Position numbers and translations under genes: made by a program. This document shows positions 46,273 through 56,577 of a stretch of DNA of 64,000 bases, one piece after another. Under the pieces are notes generated by a model. It made no database searches and was not told the DNA's origin. It worked only from the letters and a program-made list of their open reading frames with translations. Source of the stretch: Pyrinomonas methylaliphatogenes (GTDB lineage Bacteria; Acidobacteriota; Blastocatellia; Pyrinomonadales; Pyrinomonadaceae); contig NZ_CBXV010000007.1 in NCBI RefSeq assembly GCF_000820845.2, forward strand, positions 186,082 through 250,081. Direction: 5' to 3'. Each line of letters opens with the position of its first letter. The first letter of the stretch is position 1.

Positions 46273-47322
46273 ATGGCTATGGACCAGAACAATCTTTGGA
46301 CCGGATTTCAAATGCCACGTCGTTTGGTGGTGGACACCGAAACGCTCACCGAGCGGTATGGGCGGTTTTGGGCTCAGCCGTTCGAGCGCGGATTCGGAAC
46401 GACCATCGGCAACTCTTTGCGTCGCGCGTTGCTCTCTTCGATCGAAGGAGCGGCGATCACAGCCGTGAAGATCGAGGGCGTTGAGCACGAATTCTCGCCC
46501 ATTCGCGGAGTTGTCGAGGACGCGACGGATGTCATCCTCAATCTCAAACAGATCCCCTTCAAACTCCATACGAACGAGCCGAAGACGCTCTTCATCTCCA
46601 AAAAGGGGCCATGCGAGGTGACTTCGGGAGATATCCAAGCTGACTCCGATGTTGAGATCCTCGATCCGAACATCTATATCGCGACGATCAGCGAAGGCGG
46701 ATCGCTCAACATCGAGATGAGGTTGAAACGAGGGCGCGGATACGTGCCGGCGGATCGGAACTACGATGAAGACCTCTCGCTCGGATATATCCCCATCGAT
46801 TCAGTCCATACGCCGGTCAAGAAGGTCAACTACACGGTCGAAGCGGCGCGCCTCGGCCAGAACACCGAGTACGATAAACTGACGCTCGAGGTCTGGACGG
46901 ATGGCTCGGTCCGCCCCGAGGATGCGATCGGGTTGGCGGCGAAATTGATCAAAGACCACATGAACATCTTCATCAACTTCGAGGAGGATGCGGACGATTA
47001 TGCTTATACGAACGTCGAACGTCCGCCGTTGCCGCGCAACGACATACTCGATCGCTCGGTTGATGATCTGGAGCTCTCGGTTCGCTCGTACAACTGCTTG
47101 AAGAACGCGAACATTCGTACCATCCGCGATCTCGTCCAGCGGACCGAGGAGGAGATGCTTTCGACGAAGAACTTCGGCAAGAAGTCGCTGCAAGAGATCA
47201 AGCAGATCCTCCACAGCATGGGGCTCGATTTCGGTATGGAGTTCGATGAGCAGGGGAACCCGATCCCCGGAAGACGGCGTGGGAAGGCCAGTGGCGACGA
47301 AGAGGAGGGCGACGAAGAGTAG
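46273..47322 (+). CDS. rpoA: RNA polymerase alpha subunit
   Basis: The 349 residues include the N-terminal dimerisation domain ([40 protein letters not shown]) and the C-terminal domain ([34 protein letters not shown]) that contacts activators and UP DNA. The tail is acidic (DEEEGDEE). Preceded by rpsD and followed by a long hairpin and rplQ. Confidence 0.98.
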   Translation: MAMDQNNLWTGFQMPRRLVVDTETLTERYGRFWAQPFERGFGTTIGNSLRRALLSSIEGAAITAVKIEGVEHEFSPIRGVVEDATDVILNLKQIPFKLHTNEPKTLFISKKGPCEVTSGDIQADSDVEILDPNIYIATISEGGSLNIEMRLKRGRGYVPADRNYDEDLSLGYIPIDSVHTPVKKVNYTVEAARLGQNTEYDKLTLEVWTDGSVRPEDAIGLAAKLIKDHMNIFINFEEDADDYAYTNVERPPLPRNDILDRSVDDLELSVRSYNCLKNANIRTIRDLVQRTEEEMLSTKNFGKKSLQEIKQILHSMGLDFGMEFDEQGNPIPGRRRGKASGDEEEGDEE

Positions 47323-47332
47323 CGAACTTATC

Positions 47333-47364
47333 AAGCGAAGCGCCAGCTCCTGAGCGCTTCGCTT
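47333..47364 (+). other. 11-bp hairpin after rpoA
   Basis: AAGCGAAGCGC (47333-47343) and GCGCTTCGCTT (47354-47364) pair perfectly around a 10-nt loop, 11 nt past the rpoA stop. No T-run follows. It may stabilise the rpoA 3' end and lower readthrough into rplQ. Confidence 0.5.
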
Positions 47365-47442
47365 CTCATCCGGAAGGCACTCTCGCCGGTCCATTGAGGA
47401 ATGAGGCTGGGGCTCTTGTCCCGTTTGAGGGAGCGTTAAGCC

Positions 47443-47982
47443 ATGAGACACTTAAAGGCACATCGTAAACTGGGGCGGACGACCGAACACCGCCTCTCGT
47501 TGTTGCGCAATCTGGCTACCTCGCTGATCACTTCGCGCGAGGAGCGGATCATCACCACGCTGCCGAAGGCGAAGGAGTTGCGGCCGTTTGTCGAACGGGC
47601 GATCACCCTTTCGCGGCGCGCGCGCGCTGTGGAGAAGGAGGATGCGGCCAAAGCGCTCCACTATCGGCGCTTGGCGGCGGCCTACTTCCATGCGGGCAAT
47701 CGCGGAGCGGCGGTCGATGGGCGGCGCGGCGAAGGGCGAACGGCAGGCGTGGCGGCTTTGAAACGCCTTTTCGGCGAGCTGAGCGAGCGGTATCTGAACC
47801 GTCCGGGCGGTTATACGCGAATCATCAAGCTCGGACGGCGTGTCGGCGATAACGCTGAACTGGCGATCATCGAACTCGTGGATAACCCGCGCGAACGTCG
47901 CGAAGCTGAAAAGAGGTCGAACCAGAAAGCCTCGAAGAAAGGGCGCGATCGAGCCAAATCTTCGTCGGCGGAGAACGAGTAG
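47443..47982 (+). CDS. rplQ: 50S ribosomal protein L17
   Basis: This 179-residue protein is longer than the usual ~120-130. The core MRHLKAHRKLGRTTEHRLSL and the C-terminal GGYTRIIKLGRRVGDNAELA are standard. An internal insertion (about 70-98, HYRRLAAAYFHAGNRGAAVD and following) and a Lys/Ser-rich C-terminal tail account for the extra length. Last gene of the ribosomal run. Confidence 0.95.
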   Translation: MRHLKAHRKLGRTTEHRLSLLRNLATSLITSREERIITTLPKAKELRPFVERAITLSRRARAVEKEDAAKALHYRRLAAAYFHAGNRGAAVDGRRGEGRTAGVAALKRLFGELSERYLNRPGGYTRIIKLGRRVGDNAELAIIELVDNPRERREAEKRSNQKASKKGRDRAKSSSAENE

Positions 47983-48069
47983 CAGCGATCGGTCCGGCTA
48001 TGGAGAAGGGCCCGCCTGCGATGAGAGCGCGAAACCATTTCTGCTGAGGACGGTTCAACTCATTTTGTG

Positions 48070-48120
48070 GAAGCTCCAATCGCCGCTCTCAAACGCCGTG
48101 GTTGGAGCTTCAAATTTTGT
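48070..48120 (+). terminator. intrinsic terminator ending the ribosomal run
   Basis: GAAGCTCCAA (48070-48079) pairs with TTGGAGCTTC (48102-48111), a perfect 10-bp stem followed by AAATTTTGT. It lies 88 nt past rplQ and 22 nt before accB. Confidence 0.65.
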
Positions 48121-48142
48121 AGAGCGGATGCGGAGGTAAGGG

Positions 48143-48757
48143 ATGGACGAACAAGAGGCGATCACGGCTCCGGGAGGCGACCAGTTGCAAAAAGGGGGCG
48201 GCGCGCGGCGGAGATTCCAAAGGGCCAAGCATCGGCGTGAACCGCAAGGCGATCAGGCCGGGGCTGGCCCGGCGCCGGTCATCAACATGGCTGAATTGCG
48301 CGAGCTCGTGGGATTGATCGCCACGCATGGCTTTACCGAGTTCGAACTCGAACAGGAAGGTTTCCGCGTGCGCTTGCGCCGCGAACTGGCCTCTGTGCAA
48401 ACATCGGCGCCGGTAGGTCAAACGGGGATCGTCGCTCCGCCTCCGCCAAATAGTGGCCCAGTCGCTACGGTTGAGATCGAAAGGGAGCGGCGCGAGGATG
48501 AACAGCCGGAAGAGAAGCTGCACATCATCACTTCGCCGATCGTCGGCACCTTCTACCGCGCGCCCTCGCCGACGGCGGAGCCTTACGTGAAGGTCGGCAG
48601 TCACGTCGAACCGGAGACGGTCGTTTGCATCATCGAGGCGATGAAGCTGATGAATGAGATCAAAGCTGAAGTGAGCGGCACGGTTGAGAAGATCTACGTT
48701 GAGAACGCGCAGCCGGTTGAATACGGTCAACCGCTCTTTGGCATTCGGCTCGACTGA
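48143..48757 (+). CDS. accB: biotin carboxyl carrier protein of acetyl-CoA carboxylase
   Basis: This 204-residue carrier has the biotin-attachment motif EAMKLMNEI in the C-terminal domain and the usual Pro-rich linker (IVAPPPPNSGP). The N-terminal ~50 residues are low-complexity and basic; a shorter start at MAELRELVGLIATHGFTEFE is possible. It supplies malonyl-CoA synthesis together with AccC, 9 nt downstream, and AccA/AccD encoded elsewhere. Confidence 0.95.
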   Translation: MDEQEAITAPGGDQLQKGGGARRRFQRAKHRREPQGDQAGAGPAPVINMAELRELVGLIATHGFTEFELEQEGFRVRLRRELASVQTSAPVGQTGIVAPPPPNSGPVATVEIERERREDEQPEEKLHIITSPIVGTFYRAPSPTAEPYVKVGSHVEPETVVCIIEAMKLMNEIKAEVSGTVEKIYVENAQPVEYGQPLFGIRLD

Positions 48758-48766
48758 GGCGAGAAG

Positions 48767-50149
<1,383 letters not shown>

Positions 50150-50158
50150 GGGCGGCGA

Positions 50159-50188
50159 TTGACGGTGCGCGGAGATAGTCTCTATAAT
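50159..50188 (+). promoter_or_regulatory. promoter of rplU-rpmA
   Basis: TTGACG (50159-50164) and the perfect TATAAT (50183-50188) are 18 bp apart. The rplU start is about 28 nt downstream of the expected transcript start. Confidence 0.8.
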
Positions 50189-50222
50189 CGATCCCTTTTC
50201 CGGAGCCGAGAGGAGGAACGAC

Positions 50223-50531
50223 GTGTCATACGCAATCATCAGAACGGGCGGCAAACAGTTTCGCGTTGAGCCGGGCGCGACCTTACGCGTGCCGAGCCTC
50301 GACAAAGAGGCCGGTTCGCAGATTGAGTTCGATGTCCTTTTCTTCGCCGGAGATGAGGGCGTCCGCATCGGCGCTCCCGTCGTCGATGGCGTGCGCGCCG
50401 TGGGGACGGTCATCGAGCATGGGCGCGGTGAGAAGATCATCGTCTTCAAGAAGAAGCGGCGCAAACAGTACAAGCGTAAAAAGGGGCATCGGCAAGGCTA
50501 TACGACCGTAAGGATAGATTCGATCGGATAA
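50223..50531 (+). CDS. rplU: 50S ribosomal protein L21
   Basis: The 102 residues start with GTG after [27 protein letters not shown] and the C-terminal [20 protein letters not shown] are diagnostic. Operon with rpmA and perhaps obgE. Confidence 0.97.
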   Translation: MSYAIIRTGGKQFRVEPGATLRVPSLDKEAGSQIEFDVLFFAGDEGVRIGAPVVDGVRAVGTVIEHGRGEKIIVFKKKRRKQYKRKKGHRQGYTTVRIDSIG

Positions 50532-50541
50532 AGGAGGTCAG

Positions 50542-50826
50542 ATGGCACACAAGAAAGGCGTTGGCTCTTCGCGCAACGGTCGCGATTCGGTAGGGAAACG
50601 ACTCGGATTGAAGAAGTTCAGCGGCGAGCGCGTCCTTTGCGGCAATATCCTCGCGCGGCAGCGTGGGACTAAATGGAAGCCGGGCAAGAATGTTGGGCGC
50701 GGCAAAGACGATACGTTGTACGCGCTGATCGATGGGATCGTCCGCTTTGAGGATAAAGGGCGTTTGGGGAAATTCATCAGCGTTTACCCAGAAGAGGCCG
50801 CAGCCGCGGAGCAACTCGCCGCGTGA
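50542..50826 (+). CDS. rpmA: 50S ribosomal protein L27
   Basis: The 94 residues begin [20 protein letters not shown] and include the family string [20 protein letters not shown]. There is no N-terminal leader before the Gly-rich start, unlike Firmicutes. AAGGAGG stands before the start. Confidence 0.97.
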   Translation: MAHKKGVGSSRNGRDSVGKRLGLKKFSGERVLCGNILARQRGTKWKPGKNVGRGKDDTLYALIDGIVRFEDKGRLGKFISVYPEEAAAAEQLAA

Positions 50827-50848
50827 GTTTCTCCCCATCTGTGAGATT

Positions 50849-50894
50849 GAGCGACGCTCGCGCCTGATCGAAGTGCGGGCGTCGCTCTGTTCTT
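50849..50894 (+). terminator. terminator after rpmA
   Basis: GAGCGACGC (50849-50857) and GCGTCGCTC (50879-50887) pair over 9 bp and are followed by TGTTCTT. It would end rplU-rpmA transcripts or lower readthrough into obgE. Confidence 0.55.
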
Positions 50895-50957
50895 GGGCGA
50901 GGAGGCTGCGCGAGGGACGGCTGGCTCCCGGCGAGCCGAGCTGCGCATCTAAATCTT

Positions 50958-52007
50958 GTGTTCATAGACAGAGCGAAAATCAGGGTTCGTGGCGGTCGCG
51001 GAGGCAATGGCGTGACCGCTTTCCGCCGCGAAAAGTATGTGCCGCGCGGTGGTCCATCGGGAGGCGACGGCGGTCGTGGGGGGGATGTTTGGCTCGAAGC
51101 CGACCGTTCGCTCAATACGCTTCTCCATTTGCGCTACAATCCCGAACACGTCGCCGAGAATGGACGACACGGCGAAGGCTCCAATCGCACTGGGCGCGAC
51201 GGGGCGGATGTCGTGGTGCGGGTCCCGGTCGGAACGCAAGTCTTCGACGCCGAAACGGGCGAGTTGCTCTGTGATCTGGCGGAACATGGCGCTCGATTCC
51301 TCGCCGCGCGCGGCGGGCGCGGCGGATATGGCAACGCCCATTTCGCCAGTTCAACCAACCGCGCGCCGCGTTACCACCAAGAAGGGAGTCCCGGTGAGGA
51401 GCGGGAGCTTCAGCTTGAATTAAAGCTTCTGGCTGACGTCGGGTTGGTCGGTTTCCCGAACGCCGGAAAATCGACCTTGATCGCGACCATCTCTGCCGCG
51501 CGGCCGAAGATCGCCGATTATCCGTTCACAACTTTGGAGCCACACCTAGGGGTCGTAGATCTAGGCGATTTTCGCACCTTTGTCGTCGCGGATATTCCGG
51601 GGCTGATCGAGGGGGCGCACGAAGGTGCCGGGTTAGGCGATCGATTCCTTCGCCACATCGAAAGGACGCGCTTGTTGTTGCATCTTGTGGACATCTCCTC
51701 TTTCTCGGGGCGCGATCCGGTGCGCGACTATGAAGTGATCAATCGCGAGCTGGCCGAGTATAGCGGAGATCTGGCAAACAAGCCGCAGATCGTCGTCGCG
51801 ACGAAGGTCGATGCGCTCGATGAGCCCGAGCGGCTCGAGCGTCTGCGCACGCGCGTTTTGGCGGATGGGCGCGATTTCCATGCGATCTCGGCCGTCGCCG
51901 GGAGCGGGGTCGCCGAGTTGGTGCGCGTCGTAGGAAGGAAGCTCGATGAGATCAGGGCGCTCGATGAATTGCGTGAGGCGGCTGAAGTTCGGCCTGGCGG
52001 GGCTTAA
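50958..52007 (+). CDS. obgE: Obg GTPase
   Basis: This 349-residue ribosome-associated GTPase acts in late 50S assembly and growth control. The start is a GTG ([20 protein letters not shown]). The glycine-rich Obg domain (1-~158) has [10 protein letters not shown] and [20 protein letters not shown]. The G domain has [26 protein letters not shown] and ATKVD. There is no long C-terminal OCT extension. nadD begins right after the stop. Confidence 0.96.
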   Translation: MFIDRAKIRVRGGRGGNGVTAFRREKYVPRGGPSGGDGGRGGDVWLEADRSLNTLLHLRYNPEHVAENGRHGEGSNRTGRDGADVVVRVPVGTQVFDAETGELLCDLAEHGARFLAARGGRGGYGNAHFASSTNRAPRYHQEGSPGEERELQLELKLLADVGLVGFPNAGKSTLIATISAARPKIADYPFTTLEPHLGVVDLGDFRTFVVADIPGLIEGAHEGAGLGDRFLRHIERTRLLLHLVDISSFSGRDPVRDYEVINRELAEYSGDLANKPQIVVATKVDALDEPERLERLRTRVLADGRDFHAISAVAGSGVAELVRVVGRKLDEIRALDELREAAEVRPGGA

Positions 52008-52010
52008 GTG

Positions 52011-52688
52011 ATGAGGCGAGTCGCTCTTTACGGTGGAACGTTCGATCCAGTCCACAATGGACACATCGCCGTGGCACGGGCGCTCATAAGCTTCTTCGCC
52101 TTCGATGCGGTCTCGTTCATCCCGGCCTATGTTGCGCCGCACAAACGGGCAGCGGAGGTCGCTTCCGCGTTTCACCGTTTTGCGATGCTCGCGCTGGCGA
52201 CGCAAGATGAGGAACGCTTTCGCCTTTCGACAGTCGAATTGGAAGCGCCAGAACGACCCTATACGGTTGACACTTTGACCCGTTTGCGCGCAAAGTTTAA
52301 CGATTCAACGCGCCTCTTCTTCATCATGGGCGCCGACTCATGGGAGGAGATCAAAACGTGGCGCGATTGGGAGCAGGTGTTGACGATGACGGATCACATC
52401 GTCGTCGCTCGCCCCGGTCACACCTTGCGGACCGATCACGTCACGCCGGCTATCAGAGCACGCATTGTCGATCTCTGCGGGGCGAAAGCCGATGAAGCGC
52501 GGCGAACGCTCGGAGCGAGCGAGGAGGGGAGGATCTTTCTGACGGACGTCGTGACGGTGGATGTTTCGGCGACGCAGGTGCGGCGTGCCGCAAGCGAAGG
52601 CAGAGAGCTCCGCTCGTTGGTGCCAGCGCCCGTGGCCGAATATATCCGAAAGCATGGACTTTACTCGAATCGCTTAAAGGGGGAATGA
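52011..52688 (+). CDS. nadD: nicotinate-nucleotide adenylyltransferase
   Basis: This 225-residue NAD-synthesis enzyme is read from the ATG at 52011 (a GTG at 52008 immediately precedes it). The family motif VALYGGTFDPVHNGHIAVAR and FIMGADSWEEIKTWRDWEQV are present, and VDVSATQVRRAASEGRE has the C-terminal SATxxR motif. Overlaps rsfS by 4 bp. Confidence 0.96.
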   Translation: MRRVALYGGTFDPVHNGHIAVARALISFFAFDAVSFIPAYVAPHKRAAEVASAFHRFAMLALATQDEERFRLSTVELEAPERPYTVDTLTRLRAKFNDSTRLFFIMGADSWEEIKTWRDWEQVLTMTDHIVVARPGHTLRTDHVTPAIRARIVDLCGAKADEARRTLGASEEGRIFLTDVVTVDVSATQVRRAASEGRELRSLVPAPVAEYIRKHGLYSNRLKGE

Positions 52689-53089
52689 GACGCGATCTAA
52701 CCAAAGGAACTTCGCCGCCCGAATTGGACCAGAGGCTGCGAACCGCGATGGAAGCGGCCAGCGACAAGAAGGCTGTAGAGCCGATCGTGCTCGATTTGCG
52801 CGAGATAGCCAATTTCACCGATTATTTTTTGATCGCCAGCGGGACGAGCGCCCGTCAAGTGCAGGCCATCGCCGATGAGGTCTTCGAACGGCTAGAAAAG
52901 TCGGGCGTCAGGGCTTCGCACGTCGAAGGGTATACGACGGCGGAGTGGATCTTGCTCGACTATGGCGATTTCGTCGTTCATGTTTTTGAGGAGCGCGCGC
53001 GCCGTTTCTACGATCTCGAGCGTTTGTGGCGTGAGGCGAAGAGAATCGAATTGCCTGAACTGAGCGGGCCGGGCGTGGCACGCGAGTGA
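52685..53089 (+). CDS. rsfS: ribosomal silencing factor RsfS
   Basis: The 134 residues carry the RsfS core: EPIVLDLREIANFTDYFLIA, SGTSARQVQAIADEV and WILLDYGDFVVHVFEERAR. It binds L14 and blocks subunit joining when nutrients are scarce. Coupled to nadD upstream and to the activator gene downstream. Confidence 0.95.
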   Translation: MRRDLTKGTSPPELDQRLRTAMEAASDKKAVEPIVLDLREIANFTDYFLIASGTSARQVQAIADEVFERLEKSGVRASHVEGYTTAEWILLDYGDFVVHVFEERARRFYDLERLWREAKRIELPELSGPGVARE

Positions 53090-54024
53090 TGGAACTTGTC
53101 GCCAAATCTCCAGCGATGCAAGAGGTGATAAAACTGGCCGAGCGCGTCGCGCCGACGGACGTGACTCTTCTGATAACGGGCGAATCCGGGGCGGGGAAGG
53201 ATGCTCTGGCGCGTTTCATTCACGCGCGCAGTCGGCGCGCTGCGGCCCCTTTCGTCAAGATAGATTGCGCCGCGCTCCCGCAGGAGTTGATCGAGGCCGA
53301 ACTCTTCGGCTATGAGCGCGGAGCGTTTACGGGCGCGATTCGATCGAAACCGGGCCGCCTCGAAGCGGCCCAGAACGGCACGCTCGTGCTCGACGAGGTC
53401 GCACACTTGTCGTTGCAAGCGCAAGCGAAGCTGCTTCGCGTCATCGAGCGGCGCGAATTCGAGCGGCTCGGTGGGCGCCGTCGAATCAGCATCGATGCGC
53501 GGATCATCGCTTTGACCAATGTCGATTTGGATGAGGCTGTGAAGAGGCGCACGTTCCGCGAAGATCTCTTCCATCGCTTGAACGTCGTGCGGATCGAGTT
53601 GCCGCCGCTTCGCGAACGGCGTATGGATGTGCGCGCCTTGGCGGAAGAGATCCTCGCGACGGTTGGCCGCAAACATGGCCGGCGAATCAAGGGGTTTTCG
53701 CGCGAGGCGATCGCCGCGCTGGAAGATTACGAATTTCCGGGCAACGTGCGCGAATTGATGCACATCATCGAGCGGGCCGTCATCATCTGCGACGGCGAGA
53801 GGATCGACATCGCCGATCTGCCTGAGGCCGTGCGCATGGCAGCGAAGGCTCAGCGGAGGCGCCGCGCGCGTCCGACGCTCGCCGAGGTCGAGGCCGAGTA
53901 CATTCGCGAAACGCTCGCTGCCACGCGCGGCAATAAGTCCGAAGCGGCGCGTATTCTCGGGATAAGCCGCAAGAACCTGTACGAGAAGATCGCACGATAC
54001 CACATAGAGAGCGTGAAAAGATGA
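53089..54024 (+). CDS. sigma-54-dependent activator without a sensor domain
   Basis: This 311-residue protein is an AAA+ domain plus Fis-type HTH. Walker A is GESGAGKD (31-38), the sigma-54 contact loop is a canonical GAFTGA (78-83), Walker B is LVLDEVAHL, and FREDLFHRLNVVRIELPPLR is typical. The HTH is GNKSEAARILGISRKNLYEK. There is no N-terminal receiver, GAF or PAS domain, so activity must be set by level, a partner or DNA state. The start ATG overlaps the rsfS stop by 1 bp (a GTG at 53086 is possible), and the end overlaps rlmH by 4 bp. The placement between two ribosome genes is striking. No sigma-54 gene is in the window. Confidence 0.9.
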   Translation: MELVAKSPAMQEVIKLAERVAPTDVTLLITGESGAGKDALARFIHARSRRAAAPFVKIDCAALPQELIEAELFGYERGAFTGAIRSKPGRLEAAQNGTLVLDEVAHLSLQAQAKLLRVIERREFERLGGRRRISIDARIIALTNVDLDEAVKRRTFREDLFHRLNVVRIELPPLRERRMDVRALAEEILATVGRKHGRRIKGFSREAIAALEDYEFPGNVRELMHIIERAVIICDGERIDIADLPEAVRMAAKAQRRRRARPTLAEVEAEYIRETLAATRGNKSEAARILGISRKNLYEKIARYHIESVKR

Positions 54025-54482
54025 GATTCCGTTTCGTCTGGATCGGTCAAACTAAGAATGAACACATTCGCGGCCTTTTGCAGGAGTACATACGTCGGTT
54101 GACGCGCTTCGTCTCATGCAAGATCATTGAGCTCCGTGAGGGGGTAGGATCGAGCGAGCGAGGCGTGCTTCAGGATGAGAGCAAGCGCATCCTAGCTTCG
54201 TTGCGCCCCGATGCTTTCGTCGTGCTTCTCGATACGGAAGGGGAGGAATGGAGTTCGCATGAACTCGCCTCACAGCTCGAGAGATGGCAAGTGAATGGCT
54301 TGAAGGAGGTGACCTTCATCATTGGAGGTCATCTGGGGGTTGCCCCGGAGATCAAAGAGCGCGCTAATCTGCGTTGGCGATTGTCACGATTGACGTTGAC
54401 GCACGAATTGGCGCGCGTGCTACTGGTCGAACAGTTGTACCGCGCGTATACGATCATACGCGGGTTGCCTTATCAGAAGTGA
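54021..54482 (+). CDS. rlmH: 23S rRNA pseudouridine-1915 N3-methyltransferase
   Basis: This 153-residue SPOUT-fold enzyme methylates pseudouridine 1915 in 23S rRNA. The family glycine loop usually reads GGPFG but here is [12 protein letters not shown]. The C-terminal [20 protein letters not shown] (then IIRGLPYQK) is conserved and binds AdoMet. Overlaps the activator gene by 4 bp. A short hairpin (54489-54516) follows. Confidence 0.93.
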   Translation: MRFRFVWIGQTKNEHIRGLLQEYIRRLTRFVSCKIIELREGVGSSERGVLQDESKRILASLRPDAFVVLLDTEGEEWSSHELASQLERWQVNGLKEVTFIIGGHLGVAPEIKERANLRWRLSRLTLTHELARVLLVEQLYRAYTIIRGLPYQK

Positions 54483-54552
54483 GCCTGAGCGGAGGAGAGC
54501 GGTCTCTCTTCTCCGCATTGGTGCAAGGGGATGGAGGAATCTAAAAGCGCGT

Positions 54553-54930
54553 ATGGATAAGAAGAGGTTGAAAACGTTTCGCGATAGACTACTGGAAAGA
54601 CGTGAAGCCCTCTTTCGTCAGGTGATGGAAGCGGAGATGCGTAGCCGCGAGCGCGATATGGAGGAGACACAAGATCCAGCCGATATGGCGGCCAACGCAT
54701 ACGCTAAAGAGCTGATGGTCTCGATGTCCGACAACGATCGGCAATTGCTTCGCCTGATAGACGAGGCTTTGCAGCGCATCGAAGAGGGCGATTACGGCTT
54801 GTGCGTGAATTGCGGTGAACCGGTTCCGGATAAGCGTTTAGAGGCCCTGCCGTGGGCTCGATACTGTCTTCGTTGTCAGGATCTATACGAGCGCGGCTTA
54901 TTGGATCAGGAGGAGGAGAGTCAATCTTAA
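54553..54930 (+). CDS. DksA/TraR-type zinc-finger protein
   Basis: This 125-residue protein has a coiled-coil N-terminus ([20 protein letters not shown]) and a C-terminal C4 finger, [20 protein letters not shown] and YCLRCQ. DksA proteins enter the RNA polymerase secondary channel and potentiate ppGpp. The acidic pair (DxxDxA) at the coiled-coil tip of E. coli DksA appears as [10 protein letters not shown]. Single gene after rlmH, ended by a terminator. Confidence 0.85.
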   Translation: MDKKRLKTFRDRLLERREALFRQVMEAEMRSRERDMEETQDPADMAANAYAKELMVSMSDNDRQLLRLIDEALQRIEEGDYGLCVNCGEPVPDKRLEALPWARYCLRCQDLYERGLLDQEEESQS

Positions 54931-54966
54931 TCGACGTGGCGTCATCCCGCGCGTCCATTTGACGCG

Positions 54967-55013
54967 GCCCTTTGCGGAGCGAGAGTCATTCGCAGGGGCT
55001 GCTTTCTTCTTTC
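54967..55013 (+). terminator. terminator after the DksA-type gene
   Basis: GCCC...TGCG (54967-54976) pairs with CGCA...GGGC (54991-54999) with small bulges. A T-rich stretch GCTTTCTTCTTT follows. It ends just before the ComF start. Confidence 0.5.
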
Positions 55014-55026
55014 CGATGGTTCGTCC

Positions 55027-55794
55027 GTGCTTGCGTCCGCCATCAAAACCGGCCTCGGGATAGGGCGCGATGCCGCCCTCGCGCTCATCTATCCGCAAGC
55101 GTGCGCCGTCTGCCGCGCAAGCGTCGAAAGTCATGACGATCTGCCCGCTTGTGCTGCGTGTTGGAGCGAGACGCGGTTGATCCGTGAGTTGGCGATCTGT
55201 TCGCGTTGCGGCGCGCCTCTGCTCTCTTCTGAAATCATCTCGCAATGTCAGCTATGCTCTTCGCTGACCTTCACCGCCGCACGCGCCGTGGGGCTATACG
55301 AGGGCGCGTTGCGCGCTGCCGTACTCGATTTGAAGCGCAAGCCATATCTCGGAACGCGGCTCCGCGATCTATTGCTCGAATTGGCGAGAGTCGAGCCACT
55401 TCATCGCGCGACGTGTATCGTGCCAGTGCCGCTACATCGGCAGCGCGAGCGTGAGCGCGGGTTCAATCAAGCGGCGATCATCGCTCGGGCGATCGCTCGC
55501 CGGACGGGTTGGCCGGTAAGAGAGGAGGCGCTCATACGTGTGGTCCATACACAGGTTCATCGCACGCTCATGGATGAACGCGCGCGCCGCGAAAGCGTCG
55601 CAGGAGCTTTCGCCGTCGCGAAGAGGCGGCTGATCGAAGGCGAAAATGTGCTTCTCGTCGATGACGTGTTCACCACGGGCGCGACCGTGTCAGCTTGCGC
55701 CCAAGCGCTTCTCGAAGCGGGCGCACGTGCGGTCTTCATCCTAACGATCGCGCGTGTCGTTCGCGCTGAGGCAGAAGCGGGAGGGATTCGGTGA
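55027..55794 (+). CDS. comF: ComF family phosphoribosyltransferase-like protein
   Basis: The 255 residues start with GTG. The N-terminal zinc region has CAVCRASVE, CAACW and CSRCGAP, CQLC. The C-terminal phosphoribosyl-transferase fold has the PRPP-loop VLLVDDVFTTGATVSACAQA. ComF proteins serve DNA uptake in naturally competent bacteria; no other competence gene is visible here, so the role is open. Confidence 0.88.
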   Translation: MLASAIKTGLGIGRDAALALIYPQACAVCRASVESHDDLPACAACWSETRLIRELAICSRCGAPLLSSEIISQCQLCSSLTFTAARAVGLYEGALRAAVLDLKRKPYLGTRLRDLLLELARVEPLHRATCIVPVPLHRQRERERGFNQAAIIARAIARRTGWPVREEALIRVVHTQVHRTLMDERARRESVAGAFAVAKRRLIEGENVLLVDDVFTTGATVSACAQALLEAGARAVFILTIARVVRAEAEAGGIR

Positions 55795-55816
55795 AATTTC
55801 AAAATCGGAAATCGCC

Positions 55817-55844
55817 TTGACAACGTCCCGAGCCGGCGTAAACT
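55817..55844 (+). promoter_or_regulatory. promoter candidate for the DinB-family gene
   Basis: TTGACA (55817-55822) and TAAACT (55839-55844) are 16 bp apart, 40 nt before the ATG at 55884. Confidence 0.5.
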
Positions 55845-55883
55845 TCGAGGGATCCGAGCGCCAAGTATTTAGGAGACGGAATC

Positions 55884-56411
55884 ATGATGGAAGACCTGCG
55901 CTACCCGATCGGTCGTTTCAATTTCAAGGACGAGGTCACAGCCGAACAGAGGCTGATCTTCATCGATGAGATAGCGGAGACGCCCCGCAGGCTCCGACTG
56001 GCGGTCGCAGGGTTATCGGAGGAGCAACTCGATACGCCTTATCGACCTCAAGGGTGGACCGTTAGGCAAGTGGTCCATCACCTGCCCGATAGCCATTTGA
56101 ATGCCTATATGCGCTTCAAGCTTGCGTTGACCGAAGATGAGCCCGTAATCAAGACATTTCTTGAAGGCAGTTGGGCCGAACTAGAGGATGCGCGAGCGGC
56201 TCCGATTGAAATCTCGCTCTCGTTGCTCGAAGCGCTACACATGAGATGGGTGATGCTGCTCAGATCGCTCGGCGAGGCGGATTTTGCGCGCACTTTTCGC
56301 CACCCCGAATGGGGGATCGTCTCCTTGGATAAACATCTCGCTTTATATGCTTGGCACGGACGTCATCACATCGCGCAAATTACTTCATTGCGTCAGCGCA
56401 TGGGATGGTGA
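55884..56411 (+). CDS. DinB/YfiT-type metal-dependent protein
   Basis: This 175-residue four-helix-bundle protein carries the three-His metal site of the YfiT/BstA type: WTVRQVVHHLPDSHLNAY, and WHGRHHIAQI at the C-terminus. YfiT proteins are zinc- or nickel-dependent and some transfer thiols such as bacillithiol; the substrate here is unknown. AGGAGACGGA lies just before the ATG. Confidence 0.9.
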   Translation: MMEDLRYPIGRFNFKDEVTAEQRLIFIDEIAETPRRLRLAVAGLSEEQLDTPYRPQGWTVRQVVHHLPDSHLNAYMRFKLALTEDEPVIKTFLEGSWAELEDARAAPIEISLSLLEALHMRWVMLLRSLGEADFARTFRHPEWGIVSLDKHLALYAWHGRHHIAQITSLRQRMGW

Positions 56412-56467
56412 TCAGCTTGTCGATGCGGCTCTCGCGATATATAGCAATGGGGTGTTTTGACGGAGCC

Positions 56468-56566
56468 TTCGCGCTACCTGCATTCGATCGGGAGGGGAAG
56501 AGAGAGCGAGATTGGTCCAGTTGAGCCGAGCGTCTTCGCGCCACTTGCGTTCGATTGGGAGAGGAA
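56468..56566. repeat. imperfect 32-bp direct duplication, period 67 bp
   Basis: Positions 56468-56499 and 56535-56566 match at 27 of 32 positions; both begin TTCGCGC and contain GGGAG. It lies in the gap between the DinB gene and the siroheme gene. No function is evident. Confidence 0.6.
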
Positions 56567-56577
56567 CGCGCGGGAGA

